Below, piece by piece: positions 16,371 through 25,753 of a stretch of 40,930 nucleotides of DNA. The stretch is taken from contig JACRLT010000014.1 of the NCBI GenBank assembly GCA_016235185.1, positions 1 to 40,930 on the forward strand, read 5' to 3'. A program made the translations under genes and the position numbers. Origin of the DNA: Candidatus Omnitrophota bacterium (GTDB lineage: Bacteria; Omnitrophota; Gorgyraeia; Velamenicoccales; Velamenicoccaceae). The stretch's first letter is position 1, and each line of letters starts with the position of its first letter. The notes beneath the pieces are model-generated. The model was not told the DNA's origin and searched no databases. It saw nothing but the letters and a program-made list of their open reading frames with translations.

Positions 16371-16704
16371 ATTGACCCCATTCGAAAAAGCCGTCTATGG
16401 GGCTGTTATGACGATACCGCCGGGCGCAACACGCAGCTATAAGTGGGTAGCGATGCAGATGGGTTCGCCCGGGAGTGCGAGGGCCGTAGGCAACGCGCTC
16501 AACAAAAACCCATATGCGCCTTATGTGCCGTGCCACCGCGTTGTGGCATCCGACGGGTCGCTCGGGGGCTACAGTGGAGGAGTGTGTAGCAAGAGAAAGT
16601 TGCTCAAGCAGGAAAAATTATTGAAATTTTCTCAATACGAAGCACGAAATCCGAAACAATGCTCAAATGTCAAAAATTCAAATGACAGGAATTTGTTTAT
16701 TTAG
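16351..16704 (+). CDS. MGMT-family methylated-DNA-protein cysteine methyltransferase
   Basis: This 117-residue DNA repair protein removes alkyl groups from O6-alkylguanine by transferring them to its own cysteine. The C-terminal DNA-binding/transferase domain is complete: FEKAVYGAVMTIPPGATRSYKWVAMQMG, the arginine-finger helix SARAVGNALNKNP, the active-site PCHRVV and the following GSLGGYSGG. The usual N-terminal domain of Ogt/AGT is missing, as in short MGMT and ATL proteins; because the cysteine is present, this is not an ATL. The ATG at 16351 is inside uvrC (20-nt overlap). The last approximately 28 residues, from LLKFSQYEAR on, are encoded by a dispersed repeat and are probably not functional. 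Confidence 0.88.
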   Translation: MPLKNPKLTPFEKAVYGAVMTIPPGATRSYKWVAMQMGSPGSARAVGNALNKNPYAPYVPCHRVVASDGSLGGYSGGVCSKRKLLKQEKLLKFSQYEARNPKQCSNVKNSNDRNLFI

Positions 16705-16757
16705 ATATTTGAAAATTCGGATTTGTTTCGAATTTTGATATTCTGATTTCGGATTTT
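16632..16757. repeat. Dispersed AT-rich inverted repeat at the end of the MGMT gene
   Basis: The stretch has AT-rich imperfect complementary ends (CGAAATCCGAAACAA near 16644-16658 against TTCGGATTTGTTTCGAA and TTTCGGATTTT near 16715-16756). Its middle repeats CAAATGTC, AAAATTCAAATGAC and similar words. Sequences of this type (AAATCCGAAACAA ... TTGTTTCGAATTT) occur as dispersed intergenic repeats in several candidate-phylum genomes; that statement is from memory. The MGMT stop codon at 16702-16704 lies inside it. Confidence 0.6.
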
Positions 16758-16783
16758 ACATTAATTTAAAACAGGAGTCTACT

Positions 16784-17860
16784 ATGAATATTAAAGATGT
16801 ATTACGTGTGATGTGCGAACGGGACGCTTCGGACTTATTTTTAAAAGTCGAAAATGTGCCTTATCTGCGAGTCTACGGGGGCCTCGTGCCTATGCAGGAT
16901 TTTCCTGTCTTGGGGGCAAAGGACTTGGAAAAAGTGATCGACGATATAGCGGACCCGGTGCACAAAAAGATGTTCCAGAGTTCTTTTGACACGGACTTTG
17001 CAATTAACGTGGAAGGCCTGGACCGTTTCAGGGTAAGCGTTTTTTGCCAGCGCGGCGTGCCGTCTATCGTCATGCGCCGAATCAAGGAGAATATTCCTGA
17101 TTTTAAGGCGCTCAATCTTCCCGAAAGTGTTTTAAAGACGCTTTCCCAGGAGCGCCGCGGATTGATACTCTTGACCGGCCCGGCCGGAAACGGAAAATCT
17201 ACGACGATTGCCAGCATGATCGAGTACATGAACAATAATGTCGCGCGCCATATTTTGACCGTTGAAGACCCGATTGAGTTTACGTTTAAGGATAAAAAGA
17301 GCGTTATCAACCAAAGGGAACTTGGCATTGATGTTTCTTCCTATGTAGTGGCATTAAAACAGGTCACCCTCCAGAGCCCTGATGTTATATTCATCGGCAC
17401 TATACGTGACCTAGATACGATGCTTGCGGCTTTGGTCGCCGCAGAGATGGGCATCTTGGTTTTAAGCACTATCCATACAGTTAATTCGGCCCAGACCGTG
17501 CAGAGGATCATTAATTTCTTTCCTCCACACCAGCACGGCGAAATCAGGATGCAGTTGTCGTTTTTGCTAAAAGGAGTTATCTCGTTACGGCTCGTGCCTA
17601 CTAGCGACGGTTCAGGCCGCGTGCCTGCGGTCGAGACCATGACACTTACGCCTACCATCAGCCGCCTTATTCGCGAAGGCGCTTTGGCGGATATCTCGCG
17701 CTTTTTAGAAGAAGGCGCGATGTTCGGGATGGAGAGTTTTAAACAGTGCCTGTCCAGGCTTGTTCGGGAAAATAAGATAACAGCCGAAGAGGCTTACAAA
17801 TATGCCGATAGCAAGGATGACCTTGAGCTTGAGATCAAAGGTATTAAGAGGTTGATGTAG
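16784..17860 (+). CDS. pilT: PilT-like twitching motility ATPase
   Basis: A hexameric secretion-type ATPase that powers type IV pilus retraction. The protein is 358 residues. Motifs are the N-terminal ASDLFLKV, the arginine finger region (DRFRVSVFCQRG), Walker A GPAGNGKST (132-140), the Asp box TVEDPIEF (159-166) and the His box TIHTVNSAQTVQRII (229-243). The Walker B segment reads DVIFIGTIRD, where PilT normally has GEMRD or GELRD, so the catalytic glutamate is replaced by Thr206. The C-terminus lacks a clear AIRNLIRE retraction motif (ISRLIREGA is the nearest). PilU or another accessory paralog is therefore possible. No other pilus gene is nearby. Confidence 0.85.
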   Translation: MNIKDVLRVMCERDASDLFLKVENVPYLRVYGGLVPMQDFPVLGAKDLEKVIDDIADPVHKKMFQSSFDTDFAINVEGLDRFRVSVFCQRGVPSIVMRRIKENIPDFKALNLPESVLKTLSQERRGLILLTGPAGNGKSTTIASMIEYMNNNVARHILTVEDPIEFTFKDKKSVINQRELGIDVSSYVVALKQVTLQSPDVIFIGTIRDLDTMLAALVAAEMGILVLSTIHTVNSAQTVQRIINFFPPHQHGEIRMQLSFLLKGVISLRLVPTSDGSGRVPAVETMTLTPTISRLIREGALADISRFLEEGAMFGMESFKQCLSRLVRENKITAEEAYKYADSKDDLELEIKGIKRLM

Positions 17861-17891
17861 CGCAACTTATGGTTTAGAATAGAGGGCAATC

Positions 17892-18999
17892 GTGCGAGAA
17901 GAAATAGCAAAAAAGATAGAAGAAGTCAGCGGTGCCTTGGAACGACTCCGGGGGTATCTTTGACATCGATACTAAAGACCGCCAGATAGAAACTCTGCAG
18001 GCGCAGATGACGAGCCAGGAGTTTTGGCAGGATGCCCTGGCTGCCAACCAGGTTGTTCAGAAACTCAAATCCTTAAAAAATATCGCGGAGCCATGGCACA
18101 GGCATGAGGCCCGGATAAAGGAAATAAAGGAGTTTTTCCAGATCTCCGAGGGCGAGAGCGTTGAATTCCTTTCTACGATAGCTTCTGACCTTGCGAAGTT
18201 GAGCCAGGACCTTGAAAGGCTGGAGTTCTATACGCTTTTTTCCGGCGAGTTTGACAAGAACAGCGCGATATTGAGCATCAATGCAGGCGCAGGCGGGACC
18301 GAGTCCTGTGATTGGGCATCGATGCTGCTTCGGATGTATACACGTTGGGCGCAGGCGCAAGGTTTCGATGTCACTATTACAGACATCCTGCCCGGGGAAG
18401 AGGCGGGCATTAAAAACGTGACCATCATTATCAAGGGTGATTATGCCTATGGTTATCTTGTAGCCGAAGTAGGCGTGCACCGCCTGGTGAGGATCTCGCC
18501 ATTTGATGCTAATAAGCGCCGACATACGTCTTTTGCTTCGGTGGATGTTATCCCCGAGGTCGAGCAGGATATTGATATCGAGATAAAACCCGAAGAGATA
18601 TCGTTAGATCTATTTCGCGCCGGAGGCAAAGGCGGCCAGCACGTAAATACAACGGATTCTGCTGTTCGTATAACGCATATCCCGACCGGCATCGTCGTCC
18701 AATGCCAGAACGAGCGTTCCCAGCATCAGAATAAAATGGTCGCAATGGGCATACTGAAATCCAGGCTTTACGAATTAGAGCGCCGGAAGCAGGAAGATAA
18801 AGTTTCGGCTGACTATGATAAGAAACAGAGGATAGAGTGGGGTTCACAGATCCGCTCATATGTCCTTCACCCGTATAATATGGTTAAGGATCACCGCACG
18901 GAATTCGAGACAGGCGATGCCAACGGCACGCTTGACGGCAAAATAGACGGCTTCATCGAAGCTTACCTTCGGATGGCGAAAACAAGAAAGAAAACATGA
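17892..18999 (+). CDS. prfB: Peptide chain release factor 2 with programmed +1 frameshift
   Basis: RF2 terminates translation at UGA and UAA. The true gene begins with GTG at 17892 and runs 23 codons to an in-frame TGA at 17961-17963. It then continues in the +1 frame (17962-18999), giving about 368 residues, a normal RF2 length. The start reads [23 protein letters not shown] and then [15 protein letters not shown]. The SPF tripeptide that recognises UGA is in [12 protein letters not shown], and the GGQ catalytic motif is in [20 protein letters not shown] Shine-Dalgarno-like AGAGGG (17880-17885) precedes the GTG. The gene's end overlaps the secA start (ATGA). Confidence 0.95.
17949..17964 (+). 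promoter_or_regulatory. RF2 autoregulatory frameshift site
   Basis: CGGGGGTATCTTTGAC contains the internal Shine-Dalgarno-like CGGGGGT, the slippery CTT and the TGA stop followed by C. It is the E. coli arrangement (AGGGGGTATCTTTGAC) with one base different. Low RF2 favours a +1 slip on CTT-T and raises RF2 synthesis. Confidence 0.95.
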
Positions 19000-21830
19000 T
19001 TAATTTTATACTTTCAAAGATATTGGGTACGCAGAACGAGCGCGTCTTGAAGAATATGGGGCCTTTCGTTGATTCCATAAATAAGTTGGAACCAGAGATC
19101 TCTGCTTTAAGCGATCAAGCCCTTAGTTCTAAGACCGCGGCCTTCAGGGAAAAAATACAAGTTCGCCTCAAAAACGAAGGGTACGCCGATGCAGAGGGTG
19201 ATGATAAGAAACGGATCGAGGCCGCAATATTGGAGGAGATCCTGCCCGAAGCCTTTGCCGTGGTTCGCGAGGTGTCAAAGCGCACCATAGGCCTGCGCCA
19301 TTTTGACGTGCAGTTGATCGGCGGCATGGTCCTTCATCGCGGGGGGATCGCTGAAATGGCCACCGGCGAAGGAAAGACGTTAGTTGCGACGTTACCGGTA
19401 TATTTAAATGCGCTCATGGGCCGCGGGGTCCATGTGGTCACGGTAAATGATTACCTTGCCAAAAGGGACCGCGAGTGGATGGGGCCTATTTATGAGTTCC
19501 TTGGGTTGTCCGTCGGAGTGATACAGCACGACATGGAGTTTGCCGATAAGAAGCACGCCTATGACTGTGATATCACTTACGGCACGAATAACGAGTTCGG
19601 CTTTGATTACCTGCGCGACAACATGGTAGTTGACAAGCAACAGATGGTCCAGCGCGACTTGTATTATTCGATAGTCGACGAGGTGGATTCCATATTAATA
19701 GATGAGGCGCGGACGCCTCTTATCATATCCGGGCCTACGGATGATTCCGTCGAGAAGTATTATACGATAAACCGCGTCATCCCGAAGCTCAAGCGCCGCC
19801 TGATATTGGAAAAAGACGAGATCGAGGCAAAGTTCAAAGGCGAAGACTTGTCAGTCGGTTTTGACGCCGTGGTAGACGAGAAGAACCATACGGTGAGCCT
19901 GACCGAAGAAGGCATTGCCAAGTGCGAGCAATTGATAGGCGTTACCAATATTTACGACGACCTCTCCGGCGAGTGGGCGCACCACATCATACAGGCGATA
20001 AAGGCTTACGACCTCTTTGAGCGCGATGTGGATTATGTGGTCAAGGACGGCAAGGTCATAATCGTAGATGAGTTTACCGGCAGGCTTATGCCGGGCCGCA
20101 GGTGGTCTGACGGCATGCATCAGGCGGTTGAGGCAAAAGAGGACTTGCGCATAGAGCGCGAGAACCAGACCCTGGCTACCATCACACTGCAGAATTATTT
20201 CAGGCTCTACCAAAAGCTGGCCGGCATGACCGGTACGGCTTTTACCGAAGCTAACGAATTCAAGCAGATCTATAAACTTGACGTAGTCGTCATACCGACC
20301 AACAGGCCGATGAACCGCCTGAACTCCGCGGATGCCGTCTATAAATCAAGGAAGGGGAAATATAACGCCGTCATCGAAGATATCAAACAATGTTATGAAA
20401 AAGGCCGCCCGGTGCTCGTCGGGACAATCTCCATAGAAAAATCAGAGCTCTTGAGCTCCATGCTTAAGAAAATAGGTGTTACGCATAACGTTTTGAATGC
20501 CAAATATCATGAGATGGAGGCGTCTATTGTCGCGCAGGCGGGCCGTTACAAGGCTGTGACCATTGCCACCAACATGGCTGGCCGCGGGACAGACATCCTT
20601 CTTGGCGGCAATCCTGAATTCATGGCTAAATCTATCATGGCCGCCCAGAAAACAGACCAAGCTTTGCCTGAATTCAAAGAGGAATATGCCAGGACCTTAG
20701 AAAGGCTTAAAGTCGAAGCAAAAAAAGAGCACGAAAAAGTCGTTGAAGCAGGCGGACTGCATGTCATCGGCACGGAACGCCACGAAGCCCGCCGCATAGA
20801 TAATCAGCTCCGCGGCCGCAGCGGCCGCCAGGGCGATCCGGGATCGTCAAGGTTTTATGTCTCCCTGGAAGACGACCTGATGCGCCTCTTCGGTTCAGAC
20901 CGGCTCGTAGGTATTATGGATAAGCTTGGTTTGGAAGAGGATACGGTCATCGAGCATCCATGGGTCACGCGTTCGATTGAGACTGCCCAGAAAAGGGTCG
21001 AGGCCTATAACTTCGAGATCCGCAAACATCTTTTGGAATACGACGATGTAATGAACAAACAGCGTGAGGTGATATATTCTGAACGCCGCGTGGTCCTGGA
21101 AGGGGAGGATCTGGAAAGCATCCTTTTTGAAATGATAGACGAGGTAGTAAACGAAGCCGTTGATTCCTACCTTCCCAAAGAAACCGTTCCAGAGGATTGG
21201 AACTGGGCTGGTTTTGAAGGATGGCTAAAAGCAAAATTCGGCCCGCTTGTATTTGTTGAAAAAGAAAAACTTATAAACATGCCGGACCGCGAGATCAGGG
21301 AAGAGCTTTTAACTAGGGTCAGGGCTTTTTATGATGAAAAGGCAAAGTCCGTAGGCCTTGAGCGTATGCGCGGCTTAGAGCGTATGGTCATGCTCCACGT
21401 AATTGACAGCCGCTGGAAAGAGCATCTTTATTCTTTGGATTATTTAAAGGAAGGCATAGGCCTGCGCGCATATGCCTCGCGTGACCCTTTAATAGAATAT
21501 CAGCGTGAAGCTTATCAGATGTTCGTGGAGATGATGCAGCGTATCAGGCAGGAAGTCGTGGAACTTGTTTTCAGGATGCAGCTCGTAGAAGAAAAGACGT
21601 TCAAAGGGGTTTTCAGTTCTTTGCCGCAGAAGACCGAACATAAGGAATTTACCGGGTTGTCGCGTGATGCGGCTCGTCAGATCCCAGAGATGCAGGGCGC
21701 AGAGGAGGGTGATATCCAGGCGCCGCCTGAAGAAGCTGTCTCCGTTAAGCGCGAAGGACCCAAGGTCGGCAGGAACGACCCGTGCCCTTGCGGCAGCGGG
21801 AAGAAATATAAGAAGTGTTGCGGGCAGTAA
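18996..21830 (+). CDS. secA: Preprotein translocase ATPase SecA
   Basis: SecA is the motor of the Sec pathway. The 944-residue protein has Walker A in [14 protein letters not shown], the DEAD-like [20 protein letters not shown], the [19 protein letters not shown] segment, [17 protein letters not shown] and the helicase motif [21 protein letters not shown]. The helical scaffold and wing domain follow, and the C-terminus is a zinc-binding SEC-C motif ([14 protein letters not shown]) that binds SecB or lipids. All domains are present at full length. The ATG overlaps the prfB stop. The stop codon is part of a 13-bp stem-loop. Confidence 0.98.
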   Translation: MINFILSKILGTQNERVLKNMGPFVDSINKLEPEISALSDQALSSKTAAFREKIQVRLKNEGYADAEGDDKKRIEAAILEEILPEAFAVVREVSKRTIGLRHFDVQLIGGMVLHRGGIAEMATGEGKTLVATLPVYLNALMGRGVHVVTVNDYLAKRDREWMGPIYEFLGLSVGVIQHDMEFADKKHAYDCDITYGTNNEFGFDYLRDNMVVDKQQMVQRDLYYSIVDEVDSILIDEARTPLIISGPTDDSVEKYYTINRVIPKLKRRLILEKDEIEAKFKGEDLSVGFDAVVDEKNHTVSLTEEGIAKCEQLIGVTNIYDDLSGEWAHHIIQAIKAYDLFERDVDYVVKDGKVIIVDEFTGRLMPGRRWSDGMHQAVEAKEDLRIERENQTLATITLQNYFRLYQKLAGMTGTAFTEANEFKQIYKLDVVVIPTNRPMNRLNSADAVYKSRKGKYNAVIEDIKQCYEKGRPVLVGTISIEKSELLSSMLKKIGVTHNVLNAKYHEMEASIVAQAGRYKAVTIATNMAGRGTDILLGGNPEFMAKSIMAAQKTDQALPEFKEEYARTLERLKVEAKKEHEKVVEAGGLHVIGTERHEARRIDNQLRGRSGRQGDPGSSRFYVSLEDDLMRLFGSDRLVGIMDKLGLEEDTVIEHPWVTRSIETAQKRVEAYNFEIRKHLLEYDDVMNKQREVIYSERRVVLEGEDLESILFEMIDEVVNEAVDSYLPKETVPEDWNWAGFEGWLKAKFGPLVFVEKEKLINMPDREIREELLTRVRAFYDEKAKSVGLERMRGLERMVMLHVIDSRWKEHLYSLDYLKEGIGLRAYASRDPLIEYQREAYQMFVEMMQRIRQEVVELVFRMQLVEEKTFKGVFSSLPQKTEHKEFTGLSRDAARQIPEMQGAEEGDIQAPPEEAVSVKREGPKVGRNDPCPCGSGKKYKKCCGQ

Positions 21831-21859
21831 AATTTTCGGCTGTACCGCCGAAAATTTTA
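21828..21859 (+). terminator. 13-bp stem-loop overlapping the secA stop codon
   Basis: TAAAATTTTCGGC (21828-21840) pairs perfectly with GCCGAAAATTTTA (21847-21859) around TGTACC. The stop codon TAA is the first three bases of the stem. The stem has AT-rich ends but no separate T-run. Just after it stands a repeat (about 21861-21891) containing TGGACTATGGAC, also found at about 24640-24663, so both sites may be related. Confidence 0.55.
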
Positions 21860-21894
21860 GTCCATGGACCATGGTCAATGGACTATGGACAAAA

Positions 21895-23454
21895 ATGCAA
21901 ACAATGAATAGTTTAGGAAAAGTTTTCAGAGATCCATTTTTTCTGGCTATCGTCAGCGGCGTATTGCTGCAGTTATCATTTCCCAAGCCGAATGTCTGGT
22001 GTCTCGCCTGGGTGGCTCTTGTGCCGCTCTTTTTCGCCCTTAGAAACACAAGGCCCGGCAAGGCTTTTATACTTTCCCTTCTTTGCGGCGCAGTATTTTT
22101 TATCACGACGATGTTTTGGCTCATCCATGTCACCATCCCCGGCATGGTAGTCTTATCTGTTTACCTGGCGCTTTATGTTGCCTTCTTTGGCATGGCTTAC
22201 AGCTTAATTAAAGAAAAGATCTCGTTCGGTGCGCGTGTCACGCTCGCGCCTGCTCTTTGGGTTGCAATGGAGTTTTTCCGAGGACACTTTTTGACAGGTA
22301 TGCCGTGGGCGCTTCTGGGCACGGGCCAGGCCTCAAATCTTTTAGCTATACAGGCAGCTGATATTGTGGGCGCCTATGGCGTATCGTTTGTCGTGGTGTT
22401 CGTCAATATCTGCATCTTTGAATTTTTCCGCGCTATGCGCATGCGAGCGGCGCTTTCGTTGCGCCAGCGCGCCGCTGTTATTTTTGTTGTTTTTATCTGG
22501 TTCGCCTATGGCGCCTATAGGATAGTAGGTTTAACGCCGTATGTCGGATCCGATGAAAATACAGGTATGCGCAAAGGCTGTTTTTCAAAAATTGCCATAG
22601 TCCAGGGCAATATCCCCCAGGAGATCAAATGGGCAACTGCCTTCCAGGGAAAAATTTTTAAAAAATACCAGCTGCTTTCGGAAATCGTGAACATGAAAGA
22701 CGAGCCTGACCTGATCGTATGGCCGGAAACATCTTATCCCGAATATTTCGAACCTGACTCTGACAATAAAGATCTCCAGGATTTCGCCCGTGGCATGGGT
22801 ACGCCTTTTTTGGCCGGTTCCATCAGTATAAGAGGCCAGCATTATTTTAACAGCGCGATATTATTTGGCCCTACAGGGGAAGTGTTGGATATGTATGATA
22901 AGCTGCACCTGGTGCCGTTTGGAGAATATATACCGGCGCGGAAATTCCTGCCTTTTATCGAAACTATCTTGCCTATAGAGGATTTTTCTCCCGGGAAAGA
23001 TTACACGCTTTTTTCTCTGGCCTCTGAAAAGTGCCCGCGCATGCGATTCGGAGTTTTAATATGCTTTGAGGATATCTTAAGCAATATTGCGAGGGGCTTT
23101 GTCCTTCGTGGGGCTGATTTTTTGGTAAATATGACGAATGACGCGTGGTTTGGCGATACTTCAAGCCCTTATCAGCATATGCAGGCATCTGTCCTGCGCG
23201 CGGTTGAAAACAGGGTTTACGTCTTAAGGGCAGCCAATACAGGCATTTCTTGTTTTATCGACTATGTGGGCAGGCCTTATGCAGTTGTAAAAGATAGCAC
23301 AGGTAAGCCGACATTCGTCACCGGTTATCAGGCTGCGTGGGTGGCAAAGACCGGTTCGAGCAGCATTTATACGAAAATCGGAGATGTTTTTGCTTTCATC
23401 TGTATTTTCTATGCTATTATGATAATGATCTTGGGAGCAAAAAAGAAACGATGA
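21895..23454 (+). CDS. lnt: Apolipoprotein N-acyltransferase
   Basis: Lnt adds the third acyl chain to lipoproteins in the inner membrane of Gram-negative bacteria. From the ATG at 21895 the protein has 519 residues (a second ATG at 21904 is equally possible; no clear Shine-Dalgarno is seen). About seven hydrophobic helices come first (GVLLQLSFPKPNVWCLAWVALVPLFFAL, MFWLIHVTIPGMVVLSVYLALYVAF and more). A nitrilase domain follows with the triad Glu in VWPETSYPEYF, Lys in YDKLHLVPFGEYIP and Cys in GVLICFEDI. NMTNDAWFGDTSSPYQHMQAS is a family-specific stretch. Lnt is consistent with the LptE and BamD genes. The gene overlaps the next one by 4 nt. Confidence 0.95.
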   Translation: MQTMNSLGKVFRDPFFLAIVSGVLLQLSFPKPNVWCLAWVALVPLFFALRNTRPGKAFILSLLCGAVFFITTMFWLIHVTIPGMVVLSVYLALYVAFFGMAYSLIKEKISFGARVTLAPALWVAMEFFRGHFLTGMPWALLGTGQASNLLAIQAADIVGAYGVSFVVVFVNICIFEFFRAMRMRAALSLRQRAAVIFVVFIWFAYGAYRIVGLTPYVGSDENTGMRKGCFSKIAIVQGNIPQEIKWATAFQGKIFKKYQLLSEIVNMKDEPDLIVWPETSYPEYFEPDSDNKDLQDFARGMGTPFLAGSISIRGQHYFNSAILFGPTGEVLDMYDKLHLVPFGEYIPARKFLPFIETILPIEDFSPGKDYTLFSLASEKCPRMRFGVLICFEDILSNIARGFVLRGADFLVNMTNDAWFGDTSSPYQHMQASVLRAVENRVYVLRAANTGISCFIDYVGRPYAVVKDSTGKPTFVTGYQAAWVAKTGSSSIYTKIGDVFAFICIFYAIMIMILGAKKKR

Positions 23455-24620
23455 GACGATTGTTAAAATATACGGTGTTTTGGGCGGTTTTTTGTTGTTT
23501 CCTGGGCTGGGGAGCGACTAATTTTGCAGCATTGTCGCAAGACCAGCGCAAGGAATTGAGCCTGCGTTATTATCGCGGAGTAGTTTATTTTGAGGCCGGA
23601 CGCTACGAAGATGCGCTGCAGGAATTCCAGGCAGTTACAAATATCGATCCTTATTATAAGGATGCCCAGAAGTACTCGGCAGACTGCGTGAGGACCTTGG
23701 AGCGGTACCGACAGGACGTTATTGGTGGAAGCCAGGAGCCTGGGAAGGAACAAAAGGCCTTTGACCTTTATTTTCTAGGGAAATCATATTTTGAGAAGGG
23801 CGATTATCGCCGGGCCCTGGAGGCTTTCCGCGCAGTCCTTGAGAAAAATCCGAATGATAAATTTGCTCAATACTACATCAAGCTTTGCCGCGATGCCATG
23901 CCGTCGGCCGAGCCAGGCAAGAAAAAACTTTCCGGCACCGAACAACAAGCCATCAATCTTGACGATCTTGAAAAAGAAGTGGCGTACATCAAAAGCGATA
24001 TCCGCGAGCAGGAAGATGTGGAGAAGTTTTTGCGCGCGAAAGCGGAGCGTAAGTCAGAGCGCGATGACCTGATCCGCGCTAAAGAACGCCAGTTAAAAGA
24101 GCAGGAAGAATTATTGGAGGAAGAGCGCCAGGATTATATGGCCCAGGCCAAGATATCCAAACAGTCGGAAAAGATAAAACGCGAAACAGAAAAATGGCGC
24201 AACATGAAAGAGAAGCTGGCGAGCGAGCAGCCCGGAGTGCCTGTTGATCTGACGCAGTATCCCCAGACATTGGACAAGGCAGAGAAATATTATGTAGAGA
24301 TGAATGAGGCTCTTCGTACCAGCCGCTGGAACGCAGCAGGCCTGAATGCCATAAATGCAAGTATTAACTATTGTGATGCAGTCCTCATATATTTTTATAG
24401 CGTCGAGAGCGCCGAACCGCGCCATGAAAATATAACAAGGTTACTATTGGCCAACGTCAAGCGTGCGGATACGGATGCCAACGTTTACCATATGCGCTCG
24501 ATCCTTAACCTTAAACGATTGATCGATGATGAAGACAGGCCTATTACGCGCGCCGAAGCCATTTTTTTATCGGGGCATGCGGAAAAATTAGTGGAGTGGT
24601 GTAAGTCCATTCTGCCTTAG
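23451..24620 (+). CDS. Exported TPR protein with a C-terminal HEPN-like domain
   Basis: This 389-residue protein has an N-terminal signal/anchor (KYTVFWAVFCCFLGWGAT) and two TPR units: LRYYRGVVYFEAGRYEDALQEFQAVTNIDP (38-67) and DLYFLGKSYFEKGDYRRALEAFRAVLEKNP (105-134). A long charged coiled coil follows (about 168-258). The C-terminal 110 residues (about 285-389) follow the HEPN pattern: ALRTSRWNAAGLNAINASINYCDAVLIYFY, then RHENITRLL, then RSILNLKRLIDDEDRPITRAEA and a final HAEKLVEWCKSIL. An RxxxxH motif of RNase HEPN domains is not evident, so a non-catalytic helical role is likely. Its ATG overlaps the lnt stop. No specific function can be assigned. Confidence 0.75.
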   Translation: MRRLLKYTVFWAVFCCFLGWGATNFAALSQDQRKELSLRYYRGVVYFEAGRYEDALQEFQAVTNIDPYYKDAQKYSADCVRTLERYRQDVIGGSQEPGKEQKAFDLYFLGKSYFEKGDYRRALEAFRAVLEKNPNDKFAQYYIKLCRDAMPSAEPGKKKLSGTEQQAINLDDLEKEVAYIKSDIREQEDVEKFLRAKAERKSERDDLIRAKERQLKEQEELLEEERQDYMAQAKISKQSEKIKRETEKWRNMKEKLASEQPGVPVDLTQYPQTLDKAEKYYVEMNEALRTSRWNAAGLNAINASINYCDAVLIYFYSVESAEPRHENITRLLLANVKRADTDANVYHMRSILNLKRLIDDEDRPITRAEAIFLSGHAEKLVEWCKSILP

Positions 24621-24631
24621 GCAGAATGGAC
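24605..24631 (+). terminator. 12-bp stem-loop overlapping a stop codon
   Basis: GTCCATTCTGCC (24605-24616) and GGCAGAATGGAC (24620-24631) pair perfectly around TTA. The stop codon TAG of the TPR-HEPN gene is at 24618-24620, in the loop and first base of the arm. No T-run follows. A TGGACTATGGAC-containing repeat (24640-24663) stands behind it, as after secA. Confidence 0.55.
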
Positions 24632-24679
24632 GGTCGATGGTCTATAGTCGATGGACTATGGACTAAAAAGGAGCAGAAG

Positions 24680-25753
24680 ATGAATTTTTTCTCAAGAACA
24701 AGATATATATTTTTTGTTGTGTTTTTTCTCTGCCTGGGAGCGATAGCTGCACAAGCGGCTGACCCTGTTGTCGTAGAACTTCATTACCAGAATGGTGTCA
24801 AGTTCTATAAGCGCGGCCTCTATGACAGGGCTATTGCTGCTTTTGAAAAGGTGCTTTCCCTTGAGTCCGACCACGACGAGGCCAAGGAGTATCTTGAGAA
24901 GGTTAAAAGTGAAAAAGAAGGCCAGACACGCGTGGAGGCCAAAAAAAGCGAGGCCGCTGAAATACGTAGCCTTTATGATGAAGGTAAGAGGCTATATAAG
25001 AAGCGCGATTATAATGGCGCCCTGGAGGTATTTTCCAAAGTATTGGAGAAAAAACCTGTCGATGATTTTGCTTCGTTTTACAAAGAGCGTTGTGAGATCT
25101 TGATATCGCGCCAGCTTGCCCGCGATAGAAAAATAGAAGAAAAAAAGAGGGCAAGAGAGCAGAGAGAGAAAGAGATATCGGATAAAAAGAGCGCAAGGCA
25201 GGCCAAGAAGGCCGAGCGCGAGGGTATGTTGGATAAGCGCCGGGAGATAAACGAGGAGCGCCGGAGCCTTAAGGAAGCGAAAGTAACAGAGGCGCGGGAG
25301 GCCGAAAGTCTGGCTGAAACCTTGACGCAAGAGCCTGCGAAAAAAGAGGCGGCTGCCGGCGGAAAGAAGGCTTTGAAAGAAGAAAAGAAGGCGCAGAAAC
25401 TAGCAGCAAAAAATGCGCGTATCATCGCGGCGCAAAAGGCAAAAGAAGACAAGATCGAGGCAGCTTCAAAGCGCAGGGAAGAGAAGCGCGCTTTAAAAGA
25501 AGAGAAACGCAAGGCTAAGAACAGCAAGAAGGTAAAAATAGAGCAGGTTGAAGGCACTCCTGTTGTCATGCAAAATAAGGAGTTATTCTTAAAAGGCGTT
25601 GAGCAATATGGCCGCAAAGAATACGAGGAGGCTGTAGCGTCTTTTGGGTCTGTGATAGAGGCTGAAAGTTCCGGCCGAAAACTATATACGAATTCGGCAA
25701 AGAGATTGATCGATAGGGCGAAAAAGAAGATGAAGGCCAGCGAGGGCAGGTAA
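24680..25753 (+). CDS. Exported TPR protein with a long charged region
   Basis: The 357-residue protein starts at the ATG at 24680, which has AAGGAG in front (24668-24673). A signal peptide (SRTRYIFFVVFFLCLGAIAAQAAD) is followed by TPR units: YQNGVKFYKRGLYDRAIAAFEKVLSLESDH and YDEGKRLYKKRDYNGALEVFSKVLEKKP. A region rich in Lys, Glu and Arg (about 150-290) probably forms a single long helix. A third TPR-like unit (LKGVEQYGRKEYEEAVASFGSVIEA) lies near the C-terminus. It resembles the preceding gene in plan, and both may be paralogous scaffold proteins of the periplasm or envelope. The function is unknown. It runs into the next gene with 1-nt overlap (25753). Confidence 0.72.
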   Translation: MNFFSRTRYIFFVVFFLCLGAIAAQAADPVVVELHYQNGVKFYKRGLYDRAIAAFEKVLSLESDHDEAKEYLEKVKSEKEGQTRVEAKKSEAAEIRSLYDEGKRLYKKRDYNGALEVFSKVLEKKPVDDFASFYKERCEILISRQLARDRKIEEKKRAREQREKEISDKKSARQAKKAEREGMLDKRREINEERRSLKEAKVTEAREAESLAETLTQEPAKKEAAAGGKKALKEEKKAQKLAAKNARIIAAQKAKEDKIEAASKRREEKRALKEEKRKAKNSKKVKIEQVEGTPVVMQNKELFLKGVEQYGRKEYEEAVASFGSVIEAESSGRKLYTNSAKRLIDRAKKKMKASEGR

